Positions 35,156 through 43,526 of a stretch of DNA of 64,000 bases are shown here, in pieces. A program made the position numbers and the translations under genes. Source of the DNA: Blastocatellia bacterium (GTDB lineage Bacteria > Acidobacteriota > Blastocatellia > Pyrinomonadales > Pyrinomonadaceae). The first letter of the stretch is position 1, and the number at the start of each line of letters is the position of its first letter. The notes under the pieces are model-generated. The model saw only the letters and a program-made list of their open reading frames with translations, did not search any database and had not been told where the DNA came from. Location of the stretch: the NCBI GenBank assembly GCA_013697915.1, contig JACCVY010000050.1, positions 1-64,000 of the forward strand, read 5' to 3'.

Positions 35156-36118
35156 TTACATCTCGCGTTTTCGCGAGTGCTCGTCGTAGGCCTTGATAAT
35201 CATCTGCACCAGCTTGTGGCGCACGACGTCTTTTTCAGTGAAATAGACGAACTCGATTCCGTCCAGATTCGCCAGCACGCGTTCGGCTTCGATCAATCCG
35301 CTGCGTTTTCCCGCCGGTAGATCCACTTGCGTCACGTCGCCGGTGATCACCGCCTTCGAGCCAAAGCCAATGCGCGTGAGAAACATTTTCATCTGTTCGC
35401 TGGTTGTATTTTGTGCTTCATCCAGAATGATGAAGGCGTCAGCAAGCGTGCGTCCGCGCATGAAGGCAAGCGGCGCCACTTCGATCACTTGTTTCTCCAG
35501 CAATTTGGTAACGCGCTCGTAATCAATCAAATCAAACAGCGCGTCGTAAAGCGGACGCAGATAAGGATCAACTTTCTCCTGCAAGTCGCCGGGCAGAAAG
35601 CCGAGCTTCTCGCCCGCTTCTACCGCTGGACGCGCGAGCACGATGCGGTTCACCTGCTTTTGCATCAGAGCCTGCACGGCCAGGGCAACCGCGAGATATG
35701 TTTTGCCGGTGCCCGCCACACCGATGCCGAAAACAACGTCGCGCTCCTGTATCGCCTGAATGTATTTACGTTGCGTCGCCGACTTTGGCGCCACCTGCTT
35801 CTTGCCCGCCGGATTGAAACGCGCTTTGGTAAAGTAGTCGCGCAAACTAAAGGCGCGGTCCTCGGCAATCTGCGCAAAAGCTTCGCGCAGCTCTTTGTCG
35901 GTGAACGAGCGGCCTTCGCGGAAGAGTTCGGAAAAGTCTTCGAGGATGTGCTCGGCGGTGGCCACATCCGCCGGATCGCCATCGATGGAAACGTCCTGAC
36001 CGCGCGCGTCGATGCGGACCTCGAGCAGCGATTCAAGATATTTGATGTTCTGATCGTGAACGCCGAAGAGCGTTTCCAGGCCGCGAGGTGGAAGTTCGAT
36101 CTGCTTCAAAACAGGCAA
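35156..36118 (-). CDS. phoH: PhoH-like ATPase
   Basis: This 320-residue PhoH/PhoL-type NTPase has a short N-terminal KH-like region and a RecA-like ATPase domain. Walker A is GVAGTGKT (residues 133-140) and Walker B is [35 protein letters not shown] is the sensor region. Members are linked to RNA metabolism and stress, with YbeY encoded next to them. The start is a TTG at 36118 with AAAGGAG six bases ahead. It is the first gene of the phoH-ybeY-corC-deoxyhypusine-synthase-like run, divergent from rpsT. Confidence 0.92.
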   Translation of the reverse strand: MPVLKQIELPPRGLETLFGVHDQNIKYLESLLEVRIDARGQDVSIDGDPADVATAEHILEDFSELFREGRSFTDKELREAFAQIAEDRAFSLRDYFTKARFNPAGKKQVAPKSATQRKYIQAIQERDVVFGIGVAGTGKTYLAVALAVQALMQKQVNRIVLARPAVEAGEKLGFLPGDLQEKVDPYLRPLYDALFDLIDYERVTKLLEKQVIEVAPLAFMRGRTLADAFIILDEAQNTTSEQMKMFLTRIGFGSKAVITGDVTQVDLPAGKRSGLIEAERVLANLDGIEFVYFTEKDVVRHKLVQMIIKAYDEHSRKREM

Positions 36119-36275
36119 GCGTCTCCTTTGGCAGAACGGAATTGGTTCAATTTGTTTTCGGGAGTGTGAGTTGCGAAAAGAATTGCTGGCATCCTCGTGA
36201 CTGCGACGCTACTACAGGCATCAATTAGTGTCAAATGAACTGTGAAAAAGCCGCGCTGCAAGTCGTCCCTCTTGC

Positions 36276-36304
36276 TTGACACTCTATATTGCGATCCCTA
36301 TACT
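36276..36304 (+). promoter_or_regulatory. Sigma-70 promoter of rpsT
   Basis: A perfect TTGACA (36276-36281) and TATACT (36299-36304) are 17 bases apart, giving a leader of about 80 bases before the rpsT ATG at 36393. This is the best promoter match seen in the window. Confidence 0.8.
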
Positions 36305-36392
36305 CCGTCACTTGCGCAATGGCGCTAATCAGGTAGACTGGTTTGAATCGTTTAGAAAAACCGTTATTTGCAGTGGATATTTGGAGAAGTTA

Positions 36393-36659
36393 ATGCCTAA
36401 TCACAAGTCAGCAGAAAAGAGAGTGCGGCAGAGCGAACGACGCCGCAAGCTTAATCGCGGCAATCGCAGCCGCTTAAGAACTTCACTCAAGAACCTGCGC
36501 AGCGCGCTCGAGGGGGACGGCAAGCAAGCGAGTGAGATTTTGCCGGAGACGATTTCAACCATTGACCGAGCAGTGCAAAAAGGTGTGCTGCACAAGAACG
36601 CTGCCGCGCGATACAAATCGCGACTGACGGCGCGCGTGAATGCAGCCGTGGCAAAATAA
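36393..36659 (+). CDS. rpsT: 30S ribosomal protein S20
   Basis: This is an 88-residue basic helical protein that binds 16S rRNA early in 30S assembly. MPNHKSAEKRVRQSERRRKLNRGNRSRLRT is the classical N-terminus and GVLHKNAAARYKSRLTARVNA the classical C-terminus. The ATG at 36393 follows GGAGAAG at the proper distance; the frame opens earlier at 36276 across the promoter and leader. It is a single-gene unit with its own promoter and terminator. Confidence 0.97.
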   Translation: MPNHKSAEKRVRQSERRRKLNRGNRSRLRTSLKNLRSALEGDGKQASEILPETISTIDRAVQKGVLHKNAAARYKSRLTARVNAAVAK

Positions 36660-36682
36660 CAGCGGTTCAAAACTTATCCAGA

Positions 36683-36719
36683 CGGGGCGGATCGAGTAAT
36701 CGGTCCGCCTCGTTTTTTT
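36683..36719 (+). terminator. Intrinsic terminator of rpsT
   Basis: GGGGCGGATC pairs with GGTCCGCCTC around GAGTAATC, followed by a run of seven T. Confidence 0.9.
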
Positions 36720-36748
36720 GCTAGCAGCATAGACTCAAGGAAGCTCTT

Positions 36749-36935
36749 TCGACGCGTAGCGTCAGTATGAATTTAGCCCGGCCTTTCAAGGCCGGGAGAG
36801 TCGAACGAAATATTCACGTCGCGTAGCGATGCCCGAGCCAGACGGATTCAATTGTCGCTACGCGACAAAACCGGCTAACCACTTCAACCCGGCGTTAAAA
36901 CGCCGGGCTAAACTCGTACCGACGCTACGCGTCGA
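36749..36935. repeat. Family D nested inverted repeat (187 bp)
   Basis: Outer arms 36749-36782 and 36902-36935 match at 31 of 34 positions as inverted copies, with GACGCGTAGCGTC and TTTAGCCCGGC. Inner hairpins are GCCCGGCCTTTCAAGGCCGG, CGTCGCGTAGCGATG, TGTCGCTACGCGACA and CCCGGCGTTAAAACGCCGGG. The block occupies the gap between rpsT and the next gene; no protein is encoded. Confidence 0.85.
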
Positions 36936-36990
36936 AGACAATCGATCAGGGAGAATTAACACTCTGTGCTACTTTCGTTGAGGCATTGTC

Positions 36991-37389
36991 ATGGAAAGCC
37001 ATTATCAAACTGAAGCCGAAATCGAAAGCGTCGTGCACGGTTTGGAATCATGCACCACCGGGAGAGACGGCTTTCCCCATCGCAAACATTTGGCCGTTGC
37101 CGTCTGTTACCTGCGCAACGCAACCGTCGAACAGGCCTTCGAGAAGATGCGCACCAGCTTGCTGGGATTTCTCGATCATCACGGCATAGGCCGCGAAGTC
37201 TATAAGGAAGAGCTTACGCGAGCCTGGATTAATCTGGTCCAAAGCGAGGTGGAAAGGCTGGATCCGAACCTGTCACCGGTTGCGGTTACGAATGCCGTCG
37301 TCGGACGGCTTGGCGACCTCGACGCAGTTTTTCAACGCTATCCTGACAACCTTGCGCTGCAACCGGAAAGGAAAATAATAGGGAAATGA
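36991..37389 (+). CDS. Conserved hypothetical protein (132 aa)
   Basis: I cannot name a function. The protein begins MESHYQTEAEIESVVHGLESCTTGRDGFPHRKHLAVAVCYLRN. The FxHxxHLxVAxxYL pattern (FPHRKHLAVAVCYL) is one I associate with a conserved helical family of uncharacterised proteins; two histidines and a Cys could bind a metal. The rest is amphipathic helix (AFEKMRTSLLGFLDHHG, ELTRAWINLVQSEVERL). There is no signal peptide or membrane segment. It is transcribed alone, divergently from nothing, with the family D element upstream. Confidence 0.65.
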   Translation: MESHYQTEAEIESVVHGLESCTTGRDGFPHRKHLAVAVCYLRNATVEQAFEKMRTSLLGFLDHHGIGREVYKEELTRAWINLVQSEVERLDPNLSPVAVTNAVVGRLGDLDAVFQRYPDNLALQPERKIIGK

Positions 37390-37536
37390 CAAACAAGCAG
37401 TTCAGAGTCCAAGCTCTAGCTTGCCTCTGCCGCCGCAAGAGCAACCCAGGGTTGGACTCTGAACTACAATCTCCAAACTACAAACCTTTGCTCGCAATGT
37501 ACTTGATCAAGTCGCGCACGCGGCAGGAATAGCCCA

Positions 37537-38394
37537 TTATTCTTCAGCAACTGCCTTCCTACCGCTAACAATCAAAACCTGCGAAGGAAAAATCATGCTG
37601 CCGCTTTTGAAATAAACTGCTGCGGCTTTGAGGACCGCATCTCGAACAGCGCTGACTTCATCCGGCGCCAGTCTGGCCAGTTTCGTTCTAAACGCGTCTG
37701 ACATTTCTGTGCGGAGTTTCCAAAATTGAGAAACATCGATCGGCGCTTCGGTGTCAAATTTCAGCGTGTGTTCTTTCACCGTTACAGCGCCCGCTTCCTC
37801 GATCAGCTTCGCGAGTTTCCCGGGTCGCGCAAAACGAAAAGCGGCAAGCGCATCCTCATCTTCCGGTTCAGCCGTTACAAATTGATCGAGAATTTCTGTG
37901 ATCACGTTGAAGAATGGATTGAGTTCCCGGTCGGCCCACACCAGAAGCGCAAGGCGGCCGCCGGGCTTCACGACCCGCAAGATTTCTCGCAGCGCGCCAG
38001 ACACGTCCGCAAAAAACATGGCTGAGAGCCGGCCCACAACGACGTCAAAAGAATCGTTCGCAAATGGAAGTTTTTCAGCTGCGGACTGATGAAACTCGAT
38101 GTTGGTTAAGCCGCGGCGCTCAGCTTCTTCTCGTGCGGCTTTAACCATGCCGGCGGTTGGATCAGTAAAGGTCACTTTTCCGGAAGGGCCAACAGCACGA
38201 GCGATAGTTAACGACGGCTCGCCTGCACCGCCGCCAATATCAAGCACCGATTGGCCTGCGACAATTTGCGCTTCTTCGATCAGCGCGCGCGTCAACGGCG
38301 CGTACATCTTTTCGATCAGCGACTGATGCTTGTTCCAATACTGCGAAGACGTTTCCCACGCCGCAAGCACCTCGGCTGCGTTTTCACTCACCAT
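37537..38394 (-). CDS. Class I SAM-dependent methyltransferase (UbiE/MenG-like)
   Basis: This 285-residue methyltransferase has SAM motif I as VLDIGGGAGEPSLTIA, the ribose-binding acidic residue in VTFTDPTAGMVKAA, LPFANDSFDVVVGRLSAMFF and LREILRVVKPGGRLALLVW. The acceptor is unknown. The ATG at 38394 starts at MVSENAAEV; the long frame to 38718 only arises from reading the rhodanese gene in another frame. It begins 14 bases after the stop of the Sec-rhodanese with an AAGAGG-like ribosome site, so the two form an operon. A link to sulfur or selenium methylation is possible but only an inference from position. Confidence 0.88.
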   Translation of the reverse strand: MVSENAAEVLAAWETSSQYWNKHQSLIEKMYAPLTRALIEEAQIVAGQSVLDIGGGAGEPSLTIARAVGPSGKVTFTDPTAGMVKAAREEAERRGLTNIEFHQSAAEKLPFANDSFDVVVGRLSAMFFADVSGALREILRVVKPGGRLALLVWADRELNPFFNVITEILDQFVTAEPEDEDALAAFRFARPGKLAKLIEEAGAVTVKEHTLKFDTEAPIDVSQFWKLRTEMSDAFRTKLARLAPDEVSAVRDAVLKAAAVYFKSGSMIFPSQVLIVSGRKAVAEE

Positions 38395-38407
38395 CTTGCT
38401 TGGCCTC

Positions 38408-38740
38408 TTATTTGGGTTCGACGGGAAGCCCGGACTTTTCCCAGGCTTCCATTCCGCCGAACAGCGGATGGACGTTCTTATAACCGTGAGCCGAGAGTTC
38501 CTGCGCCACCCGGGCGCTGGATGCTTCGTGCGGTCAAGTGCAGTAGGTGATCGCAGTGCGGTCGTGCGGAATTTCCGCCAGATGTTTTTCAACTTCGTCG
38601 GCGGGCACGCGCAACGCGCTGGGCAACTTGGTTTTGGCTTCACCCCAGGCCGTAGGATTCCGCGTGTCGATAAAAGTGAATTGCTCGCCGCGCTCCATTC
38701 GTTCTTTGATTTCATCAACCGTGACGCGTGTTGCTTCCAT
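38408..38740 (-). CDS. Rhodanese-domain selenoprotein with in-frame TGA (Sec69)
   Basis: Reading the TGA at 38536-38534 as Sec gives an unbroken 110-residue single-domain rhodanese ending in TAA at 38408. Landmarks are FIDTRNPTAWGEAKTKLPSALRVP near the N-terminus, the active loop ITYCT-U-PHEASSARVAQEL, and the C-terminal VHPLFGGMEAWEKSGLP, a standard rhodanese ending. The loop belongs to the YCxCPxE(A/T)SA subgroup, where U replaces the second Cys. The cysteine two residues before U could form a selenylsulfide. Without Sec the protein would stop at residue 68 and lose half the domain. It heads an operon with a methyltransferase. It probably transfers sulfur or selenium or reduces a thiol partner in the cytoplasm. 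Confidence 0.88.
38500..38520 (-). promoter_or_regulatory. Candidate bacterial SECIS hairpin of the rhodanese gene
   Basis: On the minus strand CCA-GCGCC-CGGGT-GGCGC-AGG forms a 5-bp GC stem extended by two G-C pairs beyond an A-A mismatch. The 5-base loop starts 21 bases after the TGA and has G as its second base. This is the same geometry as the peroxiredoxin hairpin. Confidence 0.65.
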
Positions 38741-38771
38741 CTGCGACCTTCCTTTCGTTCTTCAATAACCT

Positions 38772-39470
38772 TTAAGCCAAATCAAATAACAGTACTTCTG
38801 ACGGCTGGCCGGCAACGATACTCAATTGGTCTTCCTGACTAATCGCAGCGCCGTCGCCGTGTTTGAGCTCAGTGCCGTTAAGCTCGACCGCGCCGGCGGC
38901 CACTTGCAGCCAGGCGTGCCGGCCCGTTGTTAATTGATGATTAACTGACCTGCCCGCATCAAGCACGCTCGCGTAGATTTTCGCGTCCTGATGAATGCGG
39001 ACAGCGCCATCATCCCCCTCCGGAGAAACGATTAGCCGCAATCTGTTTCGCTTCTCTTCATCCGCAAACTTCTTTTCTTCGTATTCAGGCGGCTGCCCTT
39101 CTCGCTCCGGCAGAATCCAAATTTGCAGCAGATGGACCGGCTCGTCTTTTAAGGGATTAGACTCGCTGTGCCTCACACCGGTGCCGGCGCTCATCCGTTG
39201 CGCGTCACCGCGCCGGATGATCGAGCCGCTGCCCATGCTGTCGCGATGCTCGAGCGCGCCCGCGATGATATAGGTGACGATTTCCATGTCGCGGTGACCG
39301 TGCGTGGGGAAACCACGCCCGGGCGCCACCACGTCTTCATTGATAACGCGCAGCGAGCGAAACGCCATGTGCGACGGATCGTAGTAATCACCAAAGGAAA
39401 ACGTGTGATAGGTGTTAAGCCAGCCAAAATCGAAGTGGCCGCGATCTTCAGCTTTGCGAATTTCGATCAT
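38772..39470 (-). CDS. Pirin-family protein (quercetinase-like bicupin)
   Basis: This 232-residue double cupin of the pirin/YhhW group has the iron site formed by HGHRDMEIVTY (two His) and HSESN (His and Glu) in the first cupin. Further family motifs are FSFGDYYDP, LRVINEDVVAPGRGFP and GVRHSESNP. Bacterial relatives can cleave quercetin or act as redox-sensitive iron proteins. The ATG at 39470 (MIEIRKAEDRGHFDFGW) is the family start. It lies upstream of the Sec-rhodanese on the same strand with 31 bp between, so all three genes may be co-transcribed. Confidence 0.92.
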   Translation of the reverse strand: MIEIRKAEDRGHFDFGWLNTYHTFSFGDYYDPSHMAFRSLRVINEDVVAPGRGFPTHGHRDMEIVTYIIAGALEHRDSMGSGSIIRRGDAQRMSAGTGVRHSESNPLKDEPVHLLQIWILPEREGQPPEYEEKKFADEEKRNRLRLIVSPEGDDGAVRIHQDAKIYASVLDAGRSVNHQLTTGRHAWLQVAAGAVELNGTELKHGDGAAISQEDQLSIVAGQPSEVLLFDLA

Positions 39471-39527
39471 CGGATTCCTTGGTAGTTTAGAGTACAACCT
39501 TCAGGTTGCTGTTTGAAACGCGGCAAG

Positions 39528-40016
39528 CTAAAGCTTGGACTCTAAACTGCTTGAGCCTTGAACAGCTTGAATGAAAATCTCCGCTAACTCATTCAAACCC
39601 CGCGCATCTTCGTCGTCAAACCGCGCGATCGATGGACTGTCAAGATCAAGCACGCCGATTAATCGCTGGTCCTTAATCAACGGCACCACGATTTCGGAAT
39701 TCGAAGCGCTGTCACAGGCGATGTGTCCGGGAAACTCGTTAACATTTTCGACGACGACAGTTTGTCTAAGCTGGGCGGCAGTGCCACACACGCCTTTCCC
39801 CATCCCGATACGCACACATGCCGGATTTCCCTGAAACGGGCCCAATACCAGTTCGCCTTCTTTGAACAAATAGAACCCAACCCAATTGACATCCGGCAAC
39901 GAATGATAAAGCAGCGCGGCGCAGTTTGCCGCGTTAGCGATGAAGTCGTGTTCGCCCTGAAGCAAACTATGAAGCTGTGCCGCGAGGCTCGCATACAGGT
40001 CTGTCTTGGAATCCAT
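39528..40016 (-). CDS. Free methionine-(R)-sulfoxide reductase (GAF domain)
   Basis: This is a 162-residue GAF-domain enzyme that reduces free methionine-R-sulfoxide using cysteine thiols. The three family cysteines are seen in PACVRIGMGKGVCGTAA and HIACDSASNSEIVVPL, and the substrate-pocket residues in NWVGFYLF and GVLDLDSPSIARFDDED are present. The start MDSKTDLYASLAAQL at 40016 matches family length; codons back to 40052 are optional. Its place next to pirin and the Sec-rhodanese gives a local oxidative-stress flavour, though a shared regulator is not visible. The 261 bp upstream, to the YdeP-like gene, contain no gene. Confidence 0.9.
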   Translation of the reverse strand: MDSKTDLYASLAAQLHSLLQGEHDFIANAANCAALLYHSLPDVNWVGFYLFKEGELVLGPFQGNPACVRIGMGKGVCGTAAQLRQTVVVENVNEFPGHIACDSASNSEIVVPLIKDQRLIGVLDLDSPSIARFDDEDARGLNELAEIFIQAVQGSSSLESKL

Positions 40017-40313
40017 TTTTACTTTGGCAACTTGAAACGTCATTTGAGTCAAGCAAGCTGTTCTTCAGCTGCAGAGCAGCGAAATGTTTATAGCCGTCCA
40101 GTTCTCAAAATCATCTTAGCTCCGCAGGAGCGAAAACTGCCGCCCATAAATGGGTTAAGGAATAAATTATCGATCCTCACGCTATAAAATTTCATATCTA
40201 CGGCACGAGAGCACAAGCGAGACACATTTTGCAGGTTGGGCAACGGTCGACTGAAACTCTTACGCTCCGGTGCGAATTCTTTGCGCCCCTTCGCGTCTAA
40301 TGTGACTCGCGAT

Positions 40314-42638
40314 TCACACTGGCGCACCCTCAGCCGACGGCCGAATGCTAATCACGACCGACTTCGAAACCGGCGTATTGCTTTTCTCAGCCACGCTGCG
40401 CACCGGCACCAGCACATTTGTCTCAGGAAAATAGGTTGCCGCGCAACGTCGCGGAATGCTATAGGGCACGACCACAAAGTTGCGCGCGATGCGTTCTTCG
40501 CCTTCAAAGTGGCTGACCAGATCGACCATCTGCCCTTGCGTCAGACGCAATAACGCGATGTCGTCCTGATTCAGGAAAACTACGCGCCTGCCGTTACGAA
40601 TGCCGCGATAGCGATCGTCCAAGCTGTAAATGGAGGTGTTGAATTGATCGTGACTGCGAATCGTCATCATCAAAAGCTGGTTGGGTTGCAAATTGTGTTC
40701 AGGCAAATCATGAACAGTGAAACGCGCCCGGCCAGTTGGAGTTTTGAACACCCGCTCACTAACCGGGCTGGGCAGATGAAAACCGCCGGGATGCCGCACA
40801 CGATTGTTGTAATCCTCGAATCCAGGCAACACTCGTTCAATACGATCGCGAATGCGATCGTATTCGGCGATCATCTCTTGCCAATTGATACGGGAACGTT
40901 GACCTAAAGTAGCGGTTGCCAAACGCGCAACAATGGCCGGCTCGCTCAGCAACTCCTCGGAAGCAGGTGGCAGAAAACCACGCGAAGCCTGCACCACTGC
41001 CATCGAATTTTCCGTGGTCACAAATTGAGCACCACCGGCCTGCATATCAATCTCAGTCCGTCCCAGGCACGGCAGGATCAAAGCCTGCTCACCGGCAATC
41101 AAATGCGCGCGGTTGAGTTTCGTTGAAACATGCGCAGTCAAACGGCAACTGCGCAGGGCATCGGCGGTGTACTCGGTATCCGGCGTTGCCGATAGAAAAT
41201 TTCCGCCCAGCGCAAAGAAAACCCTGGCCTGTCGCGCATGCATGGCTTGAATCGCACGAACGGTGTCATGGCCATGCCCGCGCGGGGGCTCGAAATCAAA
41301 CTCAGCTCCCAGCTTGTCGAGGAAAGCATCCGTAGGTCGTTCCCAAATTCCCATCGTGCGATCGCCTTGCACGTTGCTGTGCCCTCTTACCGGGCAAAGT
41401 CCCGCTCCCGGTTTTCCAATTTGCCCGCGCAACAGCATTAAGTTAACTATCTCCTGAATGTTGGCCACCGCGTTCTTGTGCTGCGTCAGGCCCATGGCCC
41501 AACAGAAAATTGTTCGTTCTGATTCAATGAAGATCTTCGCCGCATCCTCGATATGCGCTTTTGAAACTCCGCTTTGCTCGAGCAGGTCGCCCCAGTGCGC
41601 AGTCTTAATCGAGTCGGCAAACTCTGCAAACCCATCCGTGTAATTCGCAATGAAGGCGTGGTCCAACACCGCGCCGGGATTACGCTCTTCCGCGGCCAGC
41701 ACTTCCTTCATGATGCCTTTGAGCAGGGCCACGTCGCCGTTGATGCGCACCTGAAGAAACAGATCGGCGAGCGCGGTGCCACCACCAAACCAATGCAGCA
41801 CATCCTGCGGGTGCTTAAAGTGCGTCATGCCAACTTCCGGAAGCGGGTTAATGTGGACCAACCGGGCGCCATTCTGTTTGGCTTTCTGCAGCGCGGTCAG
41901 CATGCGCGGATGATTCGTGCCGGGATTTTGGCCGATGACGAAGATCGCCTGCGCAAGATTGAAATCTTCCAGCGTTACCGTTCCTTTGCCGACGCCAATC
42001 GTTTCACCCAACGCCGATCCGCTCGACTCATGACACATGTTCGAGCAGTCTGGCAGATTGTTGGTGCCAAACTGCCTGACGAATAGTTGGTACAAAAACG
42101 CAGCTTCGTTGCTGGTGCGCCCCGACGTATAGAAAATCGCTTCGTCCGGGCTGTTCAATGAATTCAGCTCGCCGGCAAGCAAAGCGAAAGCTTTGTCCCA
42201 ACTTATTTTTTCGTAATGAGTAGCGCCCCTTTGCAGAACCATAGGACTGGTAATTCGGCCTTGCTTGCCCAGCCAGTGGTCAGTCTGATCAGCCAAATCG
42301 GCAACGCTCCAGCGCGCAAAGAATTCCGGCGTCACGCGTTTAGTCGTCGCTTCATCGGCAACATGCTTGGCCCCGTTTTCGCAAAACTCCGCGTGCGAAC
42401 GCTCGCCGTCCGGTTCGGGCCAGGCGCAGCCGGGACAATCAAACCCTGTTTTTTGATTTAGCTTCAGCAGCGTGCGCACACCCCGCGCGATGCCCATTTC
42501 GTTCCAGGTGGTTTTTGCTGTAGCGAGAATTGAGGGAATGCCGCCGGCTACTTTGCTCGGCTTTTCAATCTGCACGAGGGAGGGCTCTTCAGGCGATTGA
42601 GCGCGACGATCAGTCGATGTGGGCTTCCCATCTGACAT
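40314..42638 (-). CDS. YdeP/FdhF-type molybdopterin oxidoreductase
   Basis: This 774-residue catalytic subunit-like molybdoprotein belongs to the YdeP branch of formate-dehydrogenase-like enzymes, which bind bis-MGD. It starts with KTGFDCPGCAWPEPDGERSHAEFCENGAKHVADE, typical of YdeP, and continues with the molybdopterin domain (FYTSGRTSNEAAFLYQLFVRQFGTNNLPDCSNMCHESSG, IGVGKGTVTLEDF, VIGQNPGTNHPRML). The C-terminal molybdopterin-binding domain begins LLMMTIRSHDQFNTSIYSLDDRYRG. The metal ligand region shows NMCHESSG, so no Sec is used. Relatives are linked to acid resistance, and the substrate is unproven. A MOSC-domain gene lies upstream on the same strand. Confidence 0.92.
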   Translation of the reverse strand: MSDGKPTSTDRRAQSPEEPSLVQIEKPSKVAGGIPSILATAKTTWNEMGIARGVRTLLKLNQKTGFDCPGCAWPEPDGERSHAEFCENGAKHVADEATTKRVTPEFFARWSVADLADQTDHWLGKQGRITSPMVLQRGATHYEKISWDKAFALLAGELNSLNSPDEAIFYTSGRTSNEAAFLYQLFVRQFGTNNLPDCSNMCHESSGSALGETIGVGKGTVTLEDFNLAQAIFVIGQNPGTNHPRMLTALQKAKQNGARLVHINPLPEVGMTHFKHPQDVLHWFGGGTALADLFLQVRINGDVALLKGIMKEVLAAEERNPGAVLDHAFIANYTDGFAEFADSIKTAHWGDLLEQSGVSKAHIEDAAKIFIESERTIFCWAMGLTQHKNAVANIQEIVNLMLLRGQIGKPGAGLCPVRGHSNVQGDRTMGIWERPTDAFLDKLGAEFDFEPPRGHGHDTVRAIQAMHARQARVFFALGGNFLSATPDTEYTADALRSCRLTAHVSTKLNRAHLIAGEQALILPCLGRTEIDMQAGGAQFVTTENSMAVVQASRGFLPPASEELLSEPAIVARLATATLGQRSRINWQEMIAEYDRIRDRIERVLPGFEDYNNRVRHPGGFHLPSPVSERVFKTPTGRARFTVHDLPEHNLQPNQLLMMTIRSHDQFNTSIYSLDDRYRGIRNGRRVVFLNQDDIALLRLTQGQMVDLVSHFEGEERIARNFVVVPYSIPRRCAATYFPETNVLVPVRSVAEKSNTPVSKSVVISIRPSAEGAPV

Positions 42639-42699
42639 TTGCTATTACCAGTGACTTGAAGTGATATCGATTGTATTTCGTGCAGACCGGTTTACAAAG

Positions 42700-42908
42700 T
42701 GCGGCACTGCGTCCGTGCGGCAAGTGCCGCACCCAAGTGGTAGAAGGCAGTTGGTTCGCGGCTGCGCCGTCTCATGTGCGGAGGGTCTCTGACCTTCCGG
42801 AAACCCTCAAGATAGCTTTGGGCTGCGCCCATTTTCAAAGGGGCATAGCCCCCACCAAGTATTAGCCTGTGCGGAAGGTCACAGACCTTCCCCATATCAG
42901 GCGGCAGA
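42700..42908. repeat. Family B element between the MOSC and YdeP-like genes
   Basis: Hairpins are GTGCGGCAAGTGCCGCAC (42716-42733), GGTCTCTGACC, GGGGCATAGCCCC (42840-42852) and GGAAGGTCACAGACCTTCC. The element runs into the last codons of the MOSC gene, so that its GSAA tail is encoded by the GGCTCTGCCGCC hairpin word. Confidence 0.8.
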
Positions 42909-43376
42909 GCCGTTAACCAGTTTCACCACCTGACCAACTCTCAACTTCCCGCCGTTCAGCACTCGCGCGTAGATGCGCGACCATCCGGGGTGAAGTTTCT
43001 GGGCAATGCGCTGATATTGGCCGTCCACAAAGTAAACGGGAATGGTATTGCAGGGCGTCGTATAGCTGGTAACTTCAAGCAATACTTCATCACCGAGAGA
43101 CAACTGAACACTCGGTACCACCTGCTGCCAATCCAGACCGACGATCGTTACGTTCTCGCCCACCGCGCCCGGGAAAATCGGATGTCCTTCGGCCTGAAGT
43201 TCCAGAATCCGCTCCAATGAAAACAAGCACAAGGCCCGCTCAGGTCCGCCGTGAATGTCTGGAAAGCGATGCTCATCGCCAGCCATACCCAGTTCGTTAA
43301 CCTGGCCCTCGCGAACGGCCAGTTTGGGGACGCCACCCGCGGAAATGTTGAGTTGGAATATTCGTCCAGTCATCAT
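42897..43376 (-). CDS. MOSC-domain protein
   Basis: This 159-residue stand-alone MOSC protein belongs to a family that handles sulfur bound to the molybdenum cofactor or reduces N-hydroxylated compounds with it. Typical motifs are GDEHRFPDIHGGPERALCLFSLE, GAVGENVTIVGLDW and TSYTTPCNTI with the conserved Cys. The C-terminal residues NGSAA come from an overlapping repeat and are probably not part of the fold. It precedes a molybdoenzyme gene, which fits a cofactor role. Start MMTGRIFQLN at 43376. Confidence 0.88.
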   Translation of the reverse strand: MMTGRIFQLNISAGGVPKLAVREGQVNELGMAGDEHRFPDIHGGPERALCLFSLERILELQAEGHPIFPGAVGENVTIVGLDWQQVVPSVQLSLGDEVLLEVTSYTTPCNTIPVYFVDGQYQRIAQKLHPGWSRIYARVLNGGKLRVGQVVKLVNGSAA

Positions 43377-43526
43377 GAAAACAAAAAGGCAGGCAACTAC
43401 GTTAAATAGGTTCGCAGTTATTGTAGCTGAAAATGAAATGTTTGACTTGGCGCGGTCTTTGGCTTAAAAGCATCTACTCCCTCTTCGGTTTTAGCTAACT
43501 TCTTCTGGTCGTATGAGGAAAACTCG

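Noticed and set aside
37537-38718. Long 393-residue methyltransferase frame
   Set aside because: The first 108 codons are the rhodanese gene read in another frame. The family start is the ATG at 38394.
40314-42638. YdeP-like molybdoenzyme as a Sec formate dehydrogenase
   Set aside because: The frame is unbroken with no in-frame TGA and the sequence follows the YdeP branch, which does not use Sec.
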